NCBI GenBank assembly: GCA_964449675.1
Contig: CAYVAR010000023.1
Span: 1 to 23,283 of the forward strand
Origin: CAYVAR01 sp964449675
GTDB lineage: Bacteria > Patescibacteriota > Microgenomatia > UBA10105 > UBA927
Reading direction: 5' to 3'
DNA: 23,283 bases
A program made the translations under genes and the position numbers. The notes beneath the pieces are model-generated. The model ran no database searches. It was not told the DNA's origin and saw only the letters and a list, made by a program, of their open reading frames with translations. The first letter of the stretch is position 1. The number at the start of each line of letters is the position of its first letter. Shown piece by piece: positions 1 through 5,866 of the stretch.

Positions 1-5
1 CGACG

Positions 6-1259
6 TTATACCATCTTGGCGAGCTTTTCCTGAAATTTTCCTTTGGATGCTGCGATGAGCCCAAAGCTTGTAAGGCCAAAAAGAATAGCACCGGATAAGA
101 CCGTGAGTTGCGCGCCGACGGTTGCAACTCCCGCGCTTCCCAATAAAGCGCCGAATGGCATGCCGCCCACGAGGACAAACGAGTAGAATCCCATCATCCG
201 TCCGCGAAGCTCGTCCGGTGCATTGACCTGCACGAGCGTACTCACGGTGAGAACAATCGCTGATATTGCAAGTCCGCTTATCACCAATGAGCCGGCTGCA
301 ACCCAAAAAAATCCCGTCGTTGAAAAAACGATTAGTGCCAACACTTCCGCAATGCTTGCGGTACTTAGAAGTAGCGATTTGTTCGTTATGGTATGGTAGA
401 GTTTTGAAAACCCAAATGCGCCGATCATGGCACCCAATCCAAACGCGCTCTGCAGGATCCCAAATCCGATCTCGCCGCGCCCAAAAATGTCATGGGCAAA
501 AACCGGAAGAAGTGTAGCTGACGGCCACGTAAAAATCGTCTCAAAAGCCAAAAGCGTGAGGAGCAGTCCTACTATCTTGTTTGCGCGAATGTAGCCAAAA
601 CCTTCTGTAAACTCTTCTCTAAAGGACCTATCGTGACGAACGGCAGTGGACGGGGGGACGCGTATAAGCGCAACACAGACGATAACAGCAAGGAAACTTA
701 TGCTGTTAAAAAAGTAGGCAGCGGCGATACCGACAGAGGCGATGAGGACCGCGGCAAGCGCAGGGCCGATTGAGCGGGCAACGTTAAAAATTCCACCATT
801 GAGTGACAGCGCGCTTGCATAATCTTTTTTCTCAACGAGCCCCACCATGAGCGACTGGCGCGTGGGCATATCAAAAGCAAATACGACTCCGGAGACAAAC
901 GCAGCAACCATCACATGCCACACGCGTATCGATCCGGTAAAAACGAGCGTTGCCAGAATAAGAGCGAGAATGGCAAAGAGTGATTGAATGATGATTTGAG
1001 TTTTCCGTTTATCAACTCGATCAGCGATCACTCCGGCAAAGAGAACGAGGCACGTTGTAGGGAAAAGGTTCACCGCGCTTACGATCCCCAGAAGCGACCG
1101 ATTGCTCGTAAGAACAGGATAAATAAGCCATTGCTCGGCAACCGTCGCCATCCACGTGCCGACGAGCGATATGCCCTGACCGATGAAATAGAGCCGGTAA
1201 TTTCTCGACCGCAGCGCCGGCCACAAGGCACCAACCAGTCTTTGTACTTTTCCTGTCAT
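6..1259 (-). CDS. MFS-family exporter (12-TM, MFS_3/EntS-like)
   Basis: A 417-residue polytopic membrane protein that probably exports a small molecule across the cytoplasmic membrane by proton exchange. The N-terminus (LRSRNYRLYFIGQGISLVGTW) and the loop with GVIADRVDKRK between TM2 and TM3 are typical of the MFS_3 'transmembrane secretion effector'/enterobactin-exporter branch. About 12 hydrophobic segments are visible and the length is normal. The ATG at 1259 is chosen because the protein starts just before the conserved N-terminal motif and because an extended -10 (TGGTACAAT, 1274-1266) ends 6 nt before it, so translation is probably leaderless. A 30-bp palindrome lies 38 bp upstream, placing the gene in the regulon of the TrpR-like regulator at 1408-1848. 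The substrate cannot be told from sequence. Confidence 0.9.
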   Translation of the reverse strand: MTGKVQRLVGALWPALRSRNYRLYFIGQGISLVGTWMATVAEQWLIYPVLTSNRSLLGIVSAVNLFPTTCLVLFAGVIADRVDKRKTQIIIQSLFAILALILATLVFTGSIRVWHVMVAAFVSGVVFAFDMPTRQSLMVGLVEKKDYASALSLNGGIFNVARSIGPALAAVLIASVGIAAAYFFNSISFLAVIVCVALIRVPPSTAVRHDRSFREEFTEGFGYIRANKIVGLLLTLLAFETIFTWPSATLLPVFAHDIFGRGEIGFGILQSAFGLGAMIGAFGFSKLYHTITNKSLLLSTASIAEVLALIVFSTTGFFWVAAGSLVISGLAISAIVLTVSTLVQVNAPDELRGRMMGFYSFVLVGGMPFGALLGSAGVATVGAQLTVLSGAILFGLTSFGLIAASKGKFQEKLAKMV

Positions 1260-1265
1260 ACCAGT

Positions 1266-1274
1266 ATTGTACCA
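1266..1274 (-). promoter_or_regulatory. Extended -10 promoter element of the MFS gene
   Basis: The minus strand reads TGG-TACAAT and then 6 nt to the ATG at 1259, so transcription should start at or next to the start codon (leaderless mRNA). No good -35 is seen, which fits an extended -10. The operator at 1298-1327 would then sit at roughly -39 to -68, an unusual position for a simple repressor. Confidence 0.45.
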
Positions 1275-1297
1275 ATAAAACCATTTTTCTCATCTCC

Positions 1298-1327
1298 ATG
1301 TTATCTTGTTTTAAAACAAGATAACAT
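1298..1327. promoter_or_regulatory. Perfect 30-bp palindromic operator, copy 1 (MFS gene)
   Basis: Half-site ATGTTATCTTGTTTT followed by its exact reverse complement: 15 of 15 positions pair. Three close relatives occur upstream of the next three minus-strand genes. This is the best-conserved copy and defines the consensus. It lies 38 bp upstream of the MFS start. Binding by the adjacent TrpR-like protein is inferred. Confidence 0.85.
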
Positions 1328-1407
1328 AATATAAATAGATGTTTTATCCCTTAAATTAAGGCCTTCATTATTCGAGGAAGAAAAACTCTGTCAAAAGAAT
1401 ACGAGGA

Positions 1408-1848
1408 TTAGAAAGGTTTTTTGTTCTTCAGTTTTGCTTCCCAACGCTCCCGTCGCCAATGCGGCATTTTGCGACCCACGGTAACAAAATCAGCAAGCAT
1501 ATCATCAAGTTTTTCTAGAAATGCGCGGAATCTTTCCTGTCGTACTAAAGCGGCAATGACCATCCCGTACCCGCCAGTCCCTTTCTGAAGAGCTCTGCTG
1601 ATTTTATTGACGGTGGTCAAACTTACTTTCAATATGCTTGAAACAGCACGTTGGTCATATTTTTTCAGAAGAAGAAGTGCGATGGCAAGCCGCTTGGCAA
1701 GCATCGTGCGCTCGGTGGGGGACAGGAGATCGTCGATGAGCTTCTCCACCTGTCCCCTGGTCTTAACCATCGCGATACTATCCAGAAATATATCAAACAT
1801 CCGCTCTTCTATATCCTTTTTAACAAGGTATTTCGATACTTGTGTCAT
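1408..1848 (-). CDS. TrpR/YerC-like transcriptional regulator 1
   Basis: A 146-residue all-helical protein of the Trp-repressor superfamily (YerC/YecD type). The family core LLSPTERTMLAKRLAIALLL spans residues 41-60, followed by a helix-turn-helix at about 66-87, with recognition helix SLTTVNKISRA (76-86). The basic tail (RRERWEAKLKNKKPF) extends beyond classical TrpR, which is about 108 residues. The start has a good ribosome site (AAGGA, 8 nt before ATG). A 30-bp near-perfect palindrome lies 22 bp upstream, arguing for autoregulation. Copies before the MFS, NUDIX and DMT genes suggest a four-gene local regulon. No trp genes are nearby, so tryptophan as the effector is not supported. A paralogue at 18088-18540 aligns without gaps through residue 87 but has a different recognition helix. 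Confidence 0.85.
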   Translation of the reverse strand: MTQVSKYLVKKDIEERMFDIFLDSIAMVKTRGQVEKLIDDLLSPTERTMLAKRLAIALLLLKKYDQRAVSSILKVSLTTVNKISRALQKGTGGYGMVIAALVRQERFRAFLEKLDDMLADFVTVGRKMPHWRRERWEAKLKNKKPF

Positions 1849-1870
1849 ATCTTCATTCCTTCTTATTTTT

Positions 1871-1900
1871 ATGTTATCATGTTTTAAAACAAGATAACAT
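1871..1900. promoter_or_regulatory. 30-bp palindromic operator, copy 2 (regulator 1 autoregulation)
   Basis: Left half ATGTTATCATGTTTT, right half AAAACAAGATAACAT: 14 of 15 pairs match. It lies 22 bp upstream of regulator 1. A perfect TATAAT hexamer on the minus strand (1914-1909) is 8 bp further upstream. If that is the promoter, the operator covers the transcription start and bound protein would block transcription. Confidence 0.8.
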
Positions 1901-1942
1901 TAAGATTTATTATAAATACATACTGTGAGAAAAAATTCTCAA

Positions 1943-2449
1943 TCAATAAAATATTAGTTTGTAAAAGCTCTTTACCACAAAATGGAATGCATCGCCGAAT
2001 ATTGTCGGTGATTCTTTTAACAGTCGTCGTATCTCATCTTTCGTAAAACGAGTAAACGTCACTGATTCATGATTAAGAGTTGCTTCTTGATCAGTATAAA
2101 TTTCGTACAGTATAAAGAGGTGATTTTCGTTCCGACCGAGGATAGAACGATTAAAAACTTCTTTTCCGATAAACTTTGAAGTAAATACTGTTAGCCCTAA
2201 TTCTTCAAGCGCCTCACGCTTGAGTGCTTCCTCCACAAGTTCACCGCTTCGTACATGACCACCAACCGGAGAAACATACTGCCCTGCATCCTGCCGGTTA
2301 TGCGCTTGCTTGACGAGCATCCATCTACCCCTTTGATCAATCACCTCCGCAATGATCGTCCGATGGAGAAGGCCCTTGGCATGAGCCTCTTCTTTACCCA
2401 ATTGATACAAAACTGTATCGTTTTCATCAACAATATCTACGATTTCCAT
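1943..2449 (-). CDS. NUDIX hydrolase (YfcD/IPP-isomerase-like subgroup)
   Basis: A 168-residue soluble NUDIX protein. The Nudix box is intact: GHVRSGE, seven residues, then RE-A-LEELGL, fitting GX5EX7REUXEEXGU with the catalytic glutamates present. The N-terminus (MEIVDIVDENDTVLYQ) and following HRTI segment resemble the subgroup containing YfcD and bacterial isopentenyl-diphosphate isomerases, but the substrate cannot be assigned. A nucleotide-derived or isoprenoid pyrophosphate is possible. A type-1 palindrome begins only 11 bp upstream of the ATG and there is no strong Shine-Dalgarno, so transcription likely starts inside or beside the operator. Its shared operator with the MFS and DMT transporters suggests a detoxification or scavenging response. 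Confidence 0.88.
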   Translation of the reverse strand: MEIVDIVDENDTVLYQLGKEEAHAKGLLHRTIIAEVIDQRGRWMLVKQAHNRQDAGQYVSPVGGHVRSGELVEEALKREALEELGLTVFTSKFIGKEVFNRSILGRNENHLFILYEIYTDQEATLNHESVTFTRFTKDEIRRLLKESPTIFGDAFHFVVKSFYKLIFY

Positions 2450-2460
2450 ATGTATATTCT

Positions 2461-2490
2461 CTGTTACTATGTTTTAAAACAAGATAACAT
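2461..2490. promoter_or_regulatory. 30-bp palindromic operator, copy 3 (NUDIX gene)
   Basis: The right half (AAAACAAGATAACAT) matches the perfect copy exactly. The gene-proximal half is CTGTTACTATGTTTT, differing at positions 1, 7, 8 and 9. The GTTTTAAAAC centre and GTTA outer block are kept. It lies 11 bp upstream of the NUDIX start. Copy 4 has the same variant bases (CTA) at positions 7-9 of its proximal half, so the asymmetry may accommodate a promoter element. Confidence 0.75.
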
Positions 2491-2507
2491 TGTTTCATTC
2501 ATACACA

Positions 2508-3369
2508 TTATCGCAGCAAGAGCCAAATCAAACCACCAGTCACGCCAATAACTCCGATGATTTTTCGTTTCGTGAGCTCATCGTGAAAGAGAAGCCATGA
2601 AAAAATCGTCACCATGCTTATTGATGCTGCGTTGATCGCATTGACATACCCCACATTCGGAGCGGTTGCAATCGCAGAAAAATTAAACAGGTTAAATAAT
2701 GTTGACGTAATCCCAATCCCAAATAAAACCCATGGATACGTAAAAACGCTTTTGAATGAAATCCTGCGAACAATCATTTCCGCGCCGATGAGGATCGTGA
2801 CGATACAACTGACAAAGGTAAGAAATACCAACACTGGTACACCTTGATCGATAAGATACTTTGCGGTTAACGACAGAAATCCCCAACAAAAAAAAAGACC
2901 CGACTGCGTACGGAAACCACGAAAGATTATTTGACTTTTTCATTGCTGTACCAGTCGTCATAATGAGTGCAGAAAACCCAACGATCAAAACTATTGCCAG
3001 TGCTTTCTCTATCGAAATATGCGCGCCGAAAAAAACAACGGCTAATAGAGTCGTCAAAACAACGTAGCTTTTTGATATGACCAAACTATATCCCGGATTC
3101 GGTGCATATTCAATGCTTTTCAGAGAAAAAACATTTCCGAGGTAACTCAAAATAAGTGCAGCAAAAACCAGTAGAAAAAACTGTTGACTCGTGAGAACAA
3201 TTCGTTGTCGTTGTGAAACAAGCATAGCCGCATAGACCATAACTGGCACAAGAAACATTGCTAAGTTATTAATTGAACTCGGAATATGGGAAAGTGAACT
3301 CTTGCGAACAAGAAGGTACAAGACAATCGATGACACGAACATGAGTAAACTCGATAAAACCCAATCCAT
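2508..3369 (-). CDS. DMT-superfamily (EamA) permease, frameshifted at a 9-base homopolymer
   Basis: Two overlapping frames together encode one EamA-type transporter of about 286 residues with roughly ten membrane segments. The first frame runs from 3369 to an out-of-frame end after residue ~160. The second resumes as GFLSLTAKYLIDQGVPVLVFL and ends at 2508. The break maps to a run of nine T on the coding strand (plus 2888-2896). With eight T the reading is continuous (GSFFCWGFLSLTAKYLI), a typical EamA mid-region. This may be an assembly error, a real phase-variable or inactivated gene, or a site of transcriptional slippage. The start ATG lies 8 bp downstream of a type-1 palindrome, with no evident Shine-Dalgarno. 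The likely role is efflux or uptake of a small metabolite. Confidence 0.8.
2888..2896. repeat. A9/T9 homopolymer at the DMT permease frameshift
   Basis: Nine consecutive A on the plus strand (T on the coding strand). Removing one base restores a continuous EamA reading frame, so this tract is the most economical location of the frameshift. Confidence 0.75.
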
Positions 3370-3377
3370 AGTTTTTC

Positions 3378-3407
3378 ATGTTACTATGTTTTAAAACATG
3401 ATAACAT
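3378..3407. promoter_or_regulatory. 30-bp palindromic operator, copy 4 (DMT permease)
   Basis: Left half ATGTTACTATGTTTT, right half AAAACATGATAACAT: 13 of 15 pairs match, the mismatches being the adjacent positions 7 and 8. It lies 8 bp upstream of the permease ATG and downstream of rmuC, so it should control the permease only. Confidence 0.8.
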
Positions 3408-3433
3408 AAATATTTTCGTTTACACTCTCCATA

Positions 3434-4471
3434 CTACGCTTCGAGCTTTCGTTGATTTTCTTCTTCAGGTCCTTCGCTCAATGTTTGCGTTTGTGAGAGT
3501 TTTTGGCCAAGGAGGCCGAATGTTGAAGTCACGGTAGACATACTGTTATAGGCATTGTTGACGTGGCGACCGAGGACTCCGAGGTTCTCCTCGACTTTCC
3601 CATAATCTTTTTGGATAGCCCTAAGAAGCTGAAAAACTTGTCGAGATTTTTGCTCGAGTTCTTTGCCTTGAAAGCTTAATAGCAAAACTTGAAGGTGTGC
3701 ATAGAGCGTGTTAGGGGAGACCGGGTAAACCCGGCTTTGCCGCGCGTATTCCATAAGTTCATTCATGTTGGCTATTTCGTAATAGACGGATTCTGACGGG
3801 ATGTACATGAGGGCAAAATCCATCGTGCCTTCTTCAGGAAGAATATATTTTTTAGAAATGTCACTCACGTGTTTTTTGATGTCCGCTAAAAATTCCCGCT
3901 TCGCATGCGTGCGATCAGCTTCTGTCTCACCCTTATGCATCGCGGTAAAATTTTCCATTGGAAACTTACTATCGATACACAAAAGTCCTGCGTCGGTTTT
4001 AAGGACCGCATCGACTTTCATACCGGACTTGAATGAATACTGCAGATGAAAGGAATTTTTTGGAAACGTTTGACCGATCATATCTTGTAATACTTGTTCA
4101 CCGATATTACCGCGAAGTTTTGGTGACTGGAGAAAATCCTGGAGGCTCCGGATGCCTTTACCGACTTCGCTCATCTCACCAAGATTTTTTTTGAGGTCGC
4201 CGATGACGCGTGCTGCGGTATCTAATCGTTCATTGAGCTGCTTTGTATTTGACTGTAATAATTTTGCGACGTCTCCGGTCTGTCCGCGCATGGCATCATT
4301 GAGCGTTTTATTCGTATGCTCAATGGAAACTTGCATCGACTTAAGCCACTCGGTAAGCGTACTATCATCCTTTTTTTCAGACAGCTTCGATAGTTCCTTT
4401 TTGGCAAGCCAAATAAGCACACCAAATCCGGCAAGGATTATAGCTATTAATATAATGAAGTCAACTTGCAT
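3434..4471 (-). CDS. rmuC: DNA recombination protein RmuC family
   Basis: A 345-residue protein with the RmuC layout. One N-terminal membrane anchor (about residues 4-23, IILIAIILAGFGVLIWLAKK) is followed by a coiled-coil region to about residue 115. The nuclease-like RmuC domain comes next, with GNIGEQVLQDMI, LLCIDSKFPMENF and FALMYIPSESVYYE. E. coli RmuC limits recombination at inverted repeats; the domain is related to PD-(D/E)XK nucleases. It is somewhat shorter than E. coli RmuC (about 475 residues), as often seen in small genomes. It is transcribed from a promoter on the minus strand (TTGTAG, 17 bp, TACAAT) that overlaps the divergent promoter of the next gene. It lacks the palindrome found before the four downstream genes. 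Confidence 0.93.
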   Translation of the reverse strand: MQVDFIILIAIILAGFGVLIWLAKKELSKLSEKKDDSTLTEWLKSMQVSIEHTNKTLNDAMRGQTGDVAKLLQSNTKQLNERLDTAARVIGDLKKNLGEMSEVGKGIRSLQDFLQSPKLRGNIGEQVLQDMIGQTFPKNSFHLQYSFKSGMKVDAVLKTDAGLLCIDSKFPMENFTAMHKGETEADRTHAKREFLADIKKHVSDISKKYILPEEGTMDFALMYIPSESVYYEIANMNELMEYARQSRVYPVSPNTLYAHLQVLLLSFQGKELEQKSRQVFQLLRAIQKDYGKVEENLGVLGRHVNNAYNSMSTVTSTFGLLGQKLSQTQTLSEGPEEENQRKLEA

Positions 4472-4483
4472 AAATCGAACTTC

Positions 4484-4513
4484 ATTGTAACATGCACATT
4501 ATGACCCTACAAT
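4484..4513. promoter_or_regulatory. Mirror-symmetric divergent promoter (rmuC / small membrane protein)
   Basis: Plus strand: -35 TTGTAA (4485-4490), 17-bp spacer, -10 TACAAT (4508-4513), then 6 nt to the ATG at 4520. Minus strand: -35 TTGTAG (4512-4507), 17-bp spacer, -10 TACAAT (4489-4484), then 12 nt to the rmuC ATG at 4471, with TG one base before the -10. Each -35 overlaps the opposing -10, so the two polymerases should exclude each other. Confidence 0.65.
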
Positions 4514-4519
4514 GAATCT

Positions 4520-4831
4520 ATGACCTCTAAGCGACCGAGAAGCATTTTATGGCTTGTCATGGCAATATTCGGAATTTCGGTTTTAGCGTGGCTTGTCAAC
4601 ACACTTCCGCCACAATCATGGCAACTTTTAGTCATATTCTTTTCTCTTGTATTTACAACGATACTTTTTCTTCTCCTCTATCTACTCAATAATGTACGAC
4701 GTTCAGTTTTATTGTGTATAGGGGTGGTTATCTACCTTATCTTGCGACTTCTCAATCTCCGTGAGCCGTATTACCTTCTTCTCCTTATCATTACCCTCTT
4801 CTCCCTTGAGCTCCTCCTTCGGAAACGGTAG
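4520..4831 (+). CDS. Small hydrophobic membrane protein, unknown function
   Basis: A 103-residue protein I do not recognise. It is mostly hydrophobic, with three to four membrane segments: about 10-28 (ILWLVMAIFGISVLAWLV), 33-55, 60-75 and 82-98. It has a basic N-terminus (MTSKRPRS) and a basic tail (LLLRKR). Charged residues fall in the short loops. The start is supported by a -35/-10 pair ending 6 nt before the ATG, which implies a leaderless transcript. It stands alone between a divergent rmuC and the attenuated operon that follows from its own promoter, so context gives no function. Confidence 0.7.
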   Translation: MTSKRPRSILWLVMAIFGISVLAWLVNTLPPQSWQLLVIFFSLVFTTILFLLLYLLNNVRRSVLLCIGVVIYLILRLLNLREPYYLLLLIITLFSLELLLRKR

Positions 4832-4841
4832 TATTTGGCTC

Positions 4842-4870
4842 TTGCTACTCCCCTTCTTCTTGGTTACAAT
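4842..4870 (+). promoter_or_regulatory. Promoter of the methionine-attenuated operon
   Basis: -35 TTGCTA (4842-4847), 17-bp spacer, -10 TACAAT (4865-4870). The transcript should start near 4877, about 3 nt before the leader-peptide ATG at 4880. The -10 is the same TACAAT seen at the divergent promoter and the MFS gene. Confidence 0.65.
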
Positions 4871-4879
4871 ACATTCAAC

Positions 4880-4927
4880 ATGAATACCCAAACCTCCATG
4901 ATGATGGCAATGGAAGCCGATCCGTAG
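4880..4927 (+). CDS. Methionine-rich leader peptide (15 aa) of an attenuator
   Basis: The ORF encodes MNTQTSMMMAMEADP and then UAG. Five of 15 residues are Met, with codons 7, 8, 9 and 11 clustered (ATG ATG ATG GCA ATG, 4898-4912). It sits right behind a promoter and immediately before a terminator/antiterminator pair, in a leader upstream of genes for a Met-releasing SAM hydrolase and methionyl-tRNA synthetase. Attenuation segment 1 (AAACCTCC, 4890-4897) is within its codons 4-6, directly before the Met run. The stop codon abuts segment 2. This is the geometry of ribosome-mediated attenuation as in trp, his and leu leaders, with Met as the sensed residue. Its peptide product probably has no function of its own. 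Confidence 0.75.
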   Translation: MNTQTSMMMAMEADP

Positions 4928-4974
4928 CGGAGGTTTAAACGTGATTTTCAATAACCTCCGCAAGGAGGTTTTTT
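4890..4974 (+). promoter_or_regulatory. Four-segment transcription attenuator responding to Met-tRNA (predicted)
   Basis: Segment 1 AAACCTCC (4890-4897), segment 2 GCGGAGGTTT (4927-4936), segment 3 AACCTCCGC (4953-4961), segment 4 GGAGGTT plus T tract (4964-4974). 1:2 pairs over 8 bp, 2:3 over 9 bp (antiterminator) and 3:4 over 7 bp (terminator). A ribosome stalled at the Met codons (4898-4912) masks segment 1 and leaves 2 free to pair with 3, giving read-through. A ribosome reaching the stop at 4925-4927 covers segment 2, so 3:4 forms and transcription ends. Without translation, 1:2 and 3:4 form and transcription also ends. All pairings are exact in the sequence; the mechanism is inferred. 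Confidence 0.8.
4953..4974 (+). terminator. Intrinsic terminator of the attenuator
   Basis: Stem AACCTCC (4953-4959) with GGAGGTT (4964-4970), closed by the tetraloop GCAA, a stable GNRA-type loop. The downstream arm runs into six consecutive T (4969-4974). It lies 130 bp before the first structural gene and competes with the antiterminator formed with 4927-4935. Confidence 0.85.
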
Positions 4975-4975
4975 G

Positions 4976-5104
4976 ATGGCTGCTTTGCGATCCGCCGGCT
5001 GGCGGGAGAGCTTAGCAGCCGATCAATCCACCAGCAATCGCAGCACGAACCGTGTACGAATAGTACCGAAAAGACGAGTGCTAAGAGGCGGTGGATGATG
5101 GCTT
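4976..5104 (+). promoter_or_regulatory. Structured 5' leader between attenuator and SAM hydrolase gene, class unknown
   Basis: This 129-nt untranslated stretch has nested helices. GGCTGCT (4978-4984) pairs with AGCAGCC (5014-5020) around an inner hairpin CCGCC-GGCT-GGCGG (4992-5005). ATCCACC (5026-5032) pairs with GGTGGAT (5090-5096) around AGCAC/GTGCT (5042-5046/5078-5082) and a small GTAC-GAATA-GTAC hairpin. GGTGG (5090-5094) is the only candidate near the ATG at 5105 for a ribosome site and is held in the outer helix. I see no T-box (AGGGTGGNACCGCG) or known SAM-riboswitch core. It could be a translational switch, or simply folded DNA derived from a GC-rich repeat. Confidence 0.45.
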
Positions 5105-5854
5105 ATGAAACAACTACTAATAACTCTTACTACTGACTTCGGTGATCAGTTCTCTGTATCCCAGCTCCATACGGTCCTTGCTGGCCTTGGATATAACGGA
5201 AAACTGATCGAAAATCATAGCGTCACCCCATTCTCAATCATTGAGGGAGCATTTGAGCTTATGGTCACCGCATCATTTTCTCCTACCAAAACGATACATG
5301 TCGCTGTCGTTGATCCTGGTGTTGGCAGCAATAGAAGGGGCGTTGTCGTAAAAACAAAGTATTCATGGTTTGTCGGACCAGATAATGGCCTCCTCTACCC
5401 TGCAGCCAAAAACGAAGGAATTATCAAAGCCTGGCAACTCAATGAAACGCACATCGGCGACCATATATCCAATACGTTTCACGGCCGGGACGTATTTATA
5501 AAAGTGGCGGTCTCCCTCGCTCAAGGGAAAAATCCAATAACGTTCGGCAGTATAGCTCTGCCGATCGAGTCACTCACGTCTTTCGTATTTAAAAATGGAC
5601 AGGTGCTTCACATTGACCATTATGGAAATATAAAGATTTACTGGACAGGCCCAATCGGTACAAAAAAAATCTATACTATCACGACGAAACGGGGTACATT
5701 CATCGTACCCTTCGTCAAGACATTCTCCGATGTCCCCAGATACAAACCTCTGGCTTTACTCGGAAGTACTGGTACATTAGAATTAGCCGTAAACCAAAAA
5801 CGCGGAAACCGCTTTTTTTCAGTATCCGTTGGTGATATTGTTCGTATTCAATAA
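5105..5854 (+). CDS. S-adenosyl-L-methionine hydrolase (SAM hydroxide adenosyltransferase, DUF62)
   Basis: A 249-residue member of the DUF62/fluorinase-chlorinase superfamily. Family motifs are TLTTDFG (7-13), VVDPGVG (68-74), RRG (77-79), FVGPDNGLL (89-97), FHGRDVF (125-131) and IDHYGNIK. The Asp-Arg-His catalytic set of SAM hydroxide adenosyltransferases is present as D70, R77 and H126, with the D-to-R spacing of the archaeal enzyme. These enzymes attack SAM with hydroxide, giving adenosine and L-methionine. A halogenase is less likely, as the hydroxide-activating triad is kept. It is the first gene after the Met attenuator and lies 12 bp before metG. Releasing Met from SAM under Met-tRNA shortage is therefore its likely role here. 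Confidence 0.88.
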   Translation: MKQLLITLTTDFGDQFSVSQLHTVLAGLGYNGKLIENHSVTPFSIIEGAFELMVTASFSPTKTIHVAVVDPGVGSNRRGVVVKTKYSWFVGPDNGLLYPAAKNEGIIKAWQLNETHIGDHISNTFHGRDVFIKVAVSLAQGKNPITFGSIALPIESLTSFVFKNGQVLHIDHYGNIKIYWTGPIGTKKIYTITTKRGTFIVPFVKTFSDVPRYKPLALLGSTGTLELAVNQKRGNRFFSVSVGDIVRIQ

Positions 5855-5866
5855 ATCAGATTATCT

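Noticed and set aside
1408..1848. True tryptophan repressor controlling a trp operon
   Set aside because: No trp genes in the window and the palindrome targets are transporters and a NUDIX enzyme; only family membership is supported.
1927..1940. GAGAA-AAAA-TTCTC hairpin as terminator of the NUDIX gene
   Set aside because: The stem is only 5 bp and A/T-rich, with no following T tract on the minus strand.
4978..5020. tRNA-like 7-bp acceptor stem (GGCTGCT/AGCAGCC)
   Set aside because: Only 43 nt separate the ends and there is no T-loop or anticodon arm; not a tRNA.
4880..5104. SAM riboswitch or Met T-box as explanation of the leader
   Set aside because: No SAM-I-type core, no AGGGTGGNACCGCG T-box sequence and no specifier loop; the leader ORF with four complementary segments explains the terminator better.
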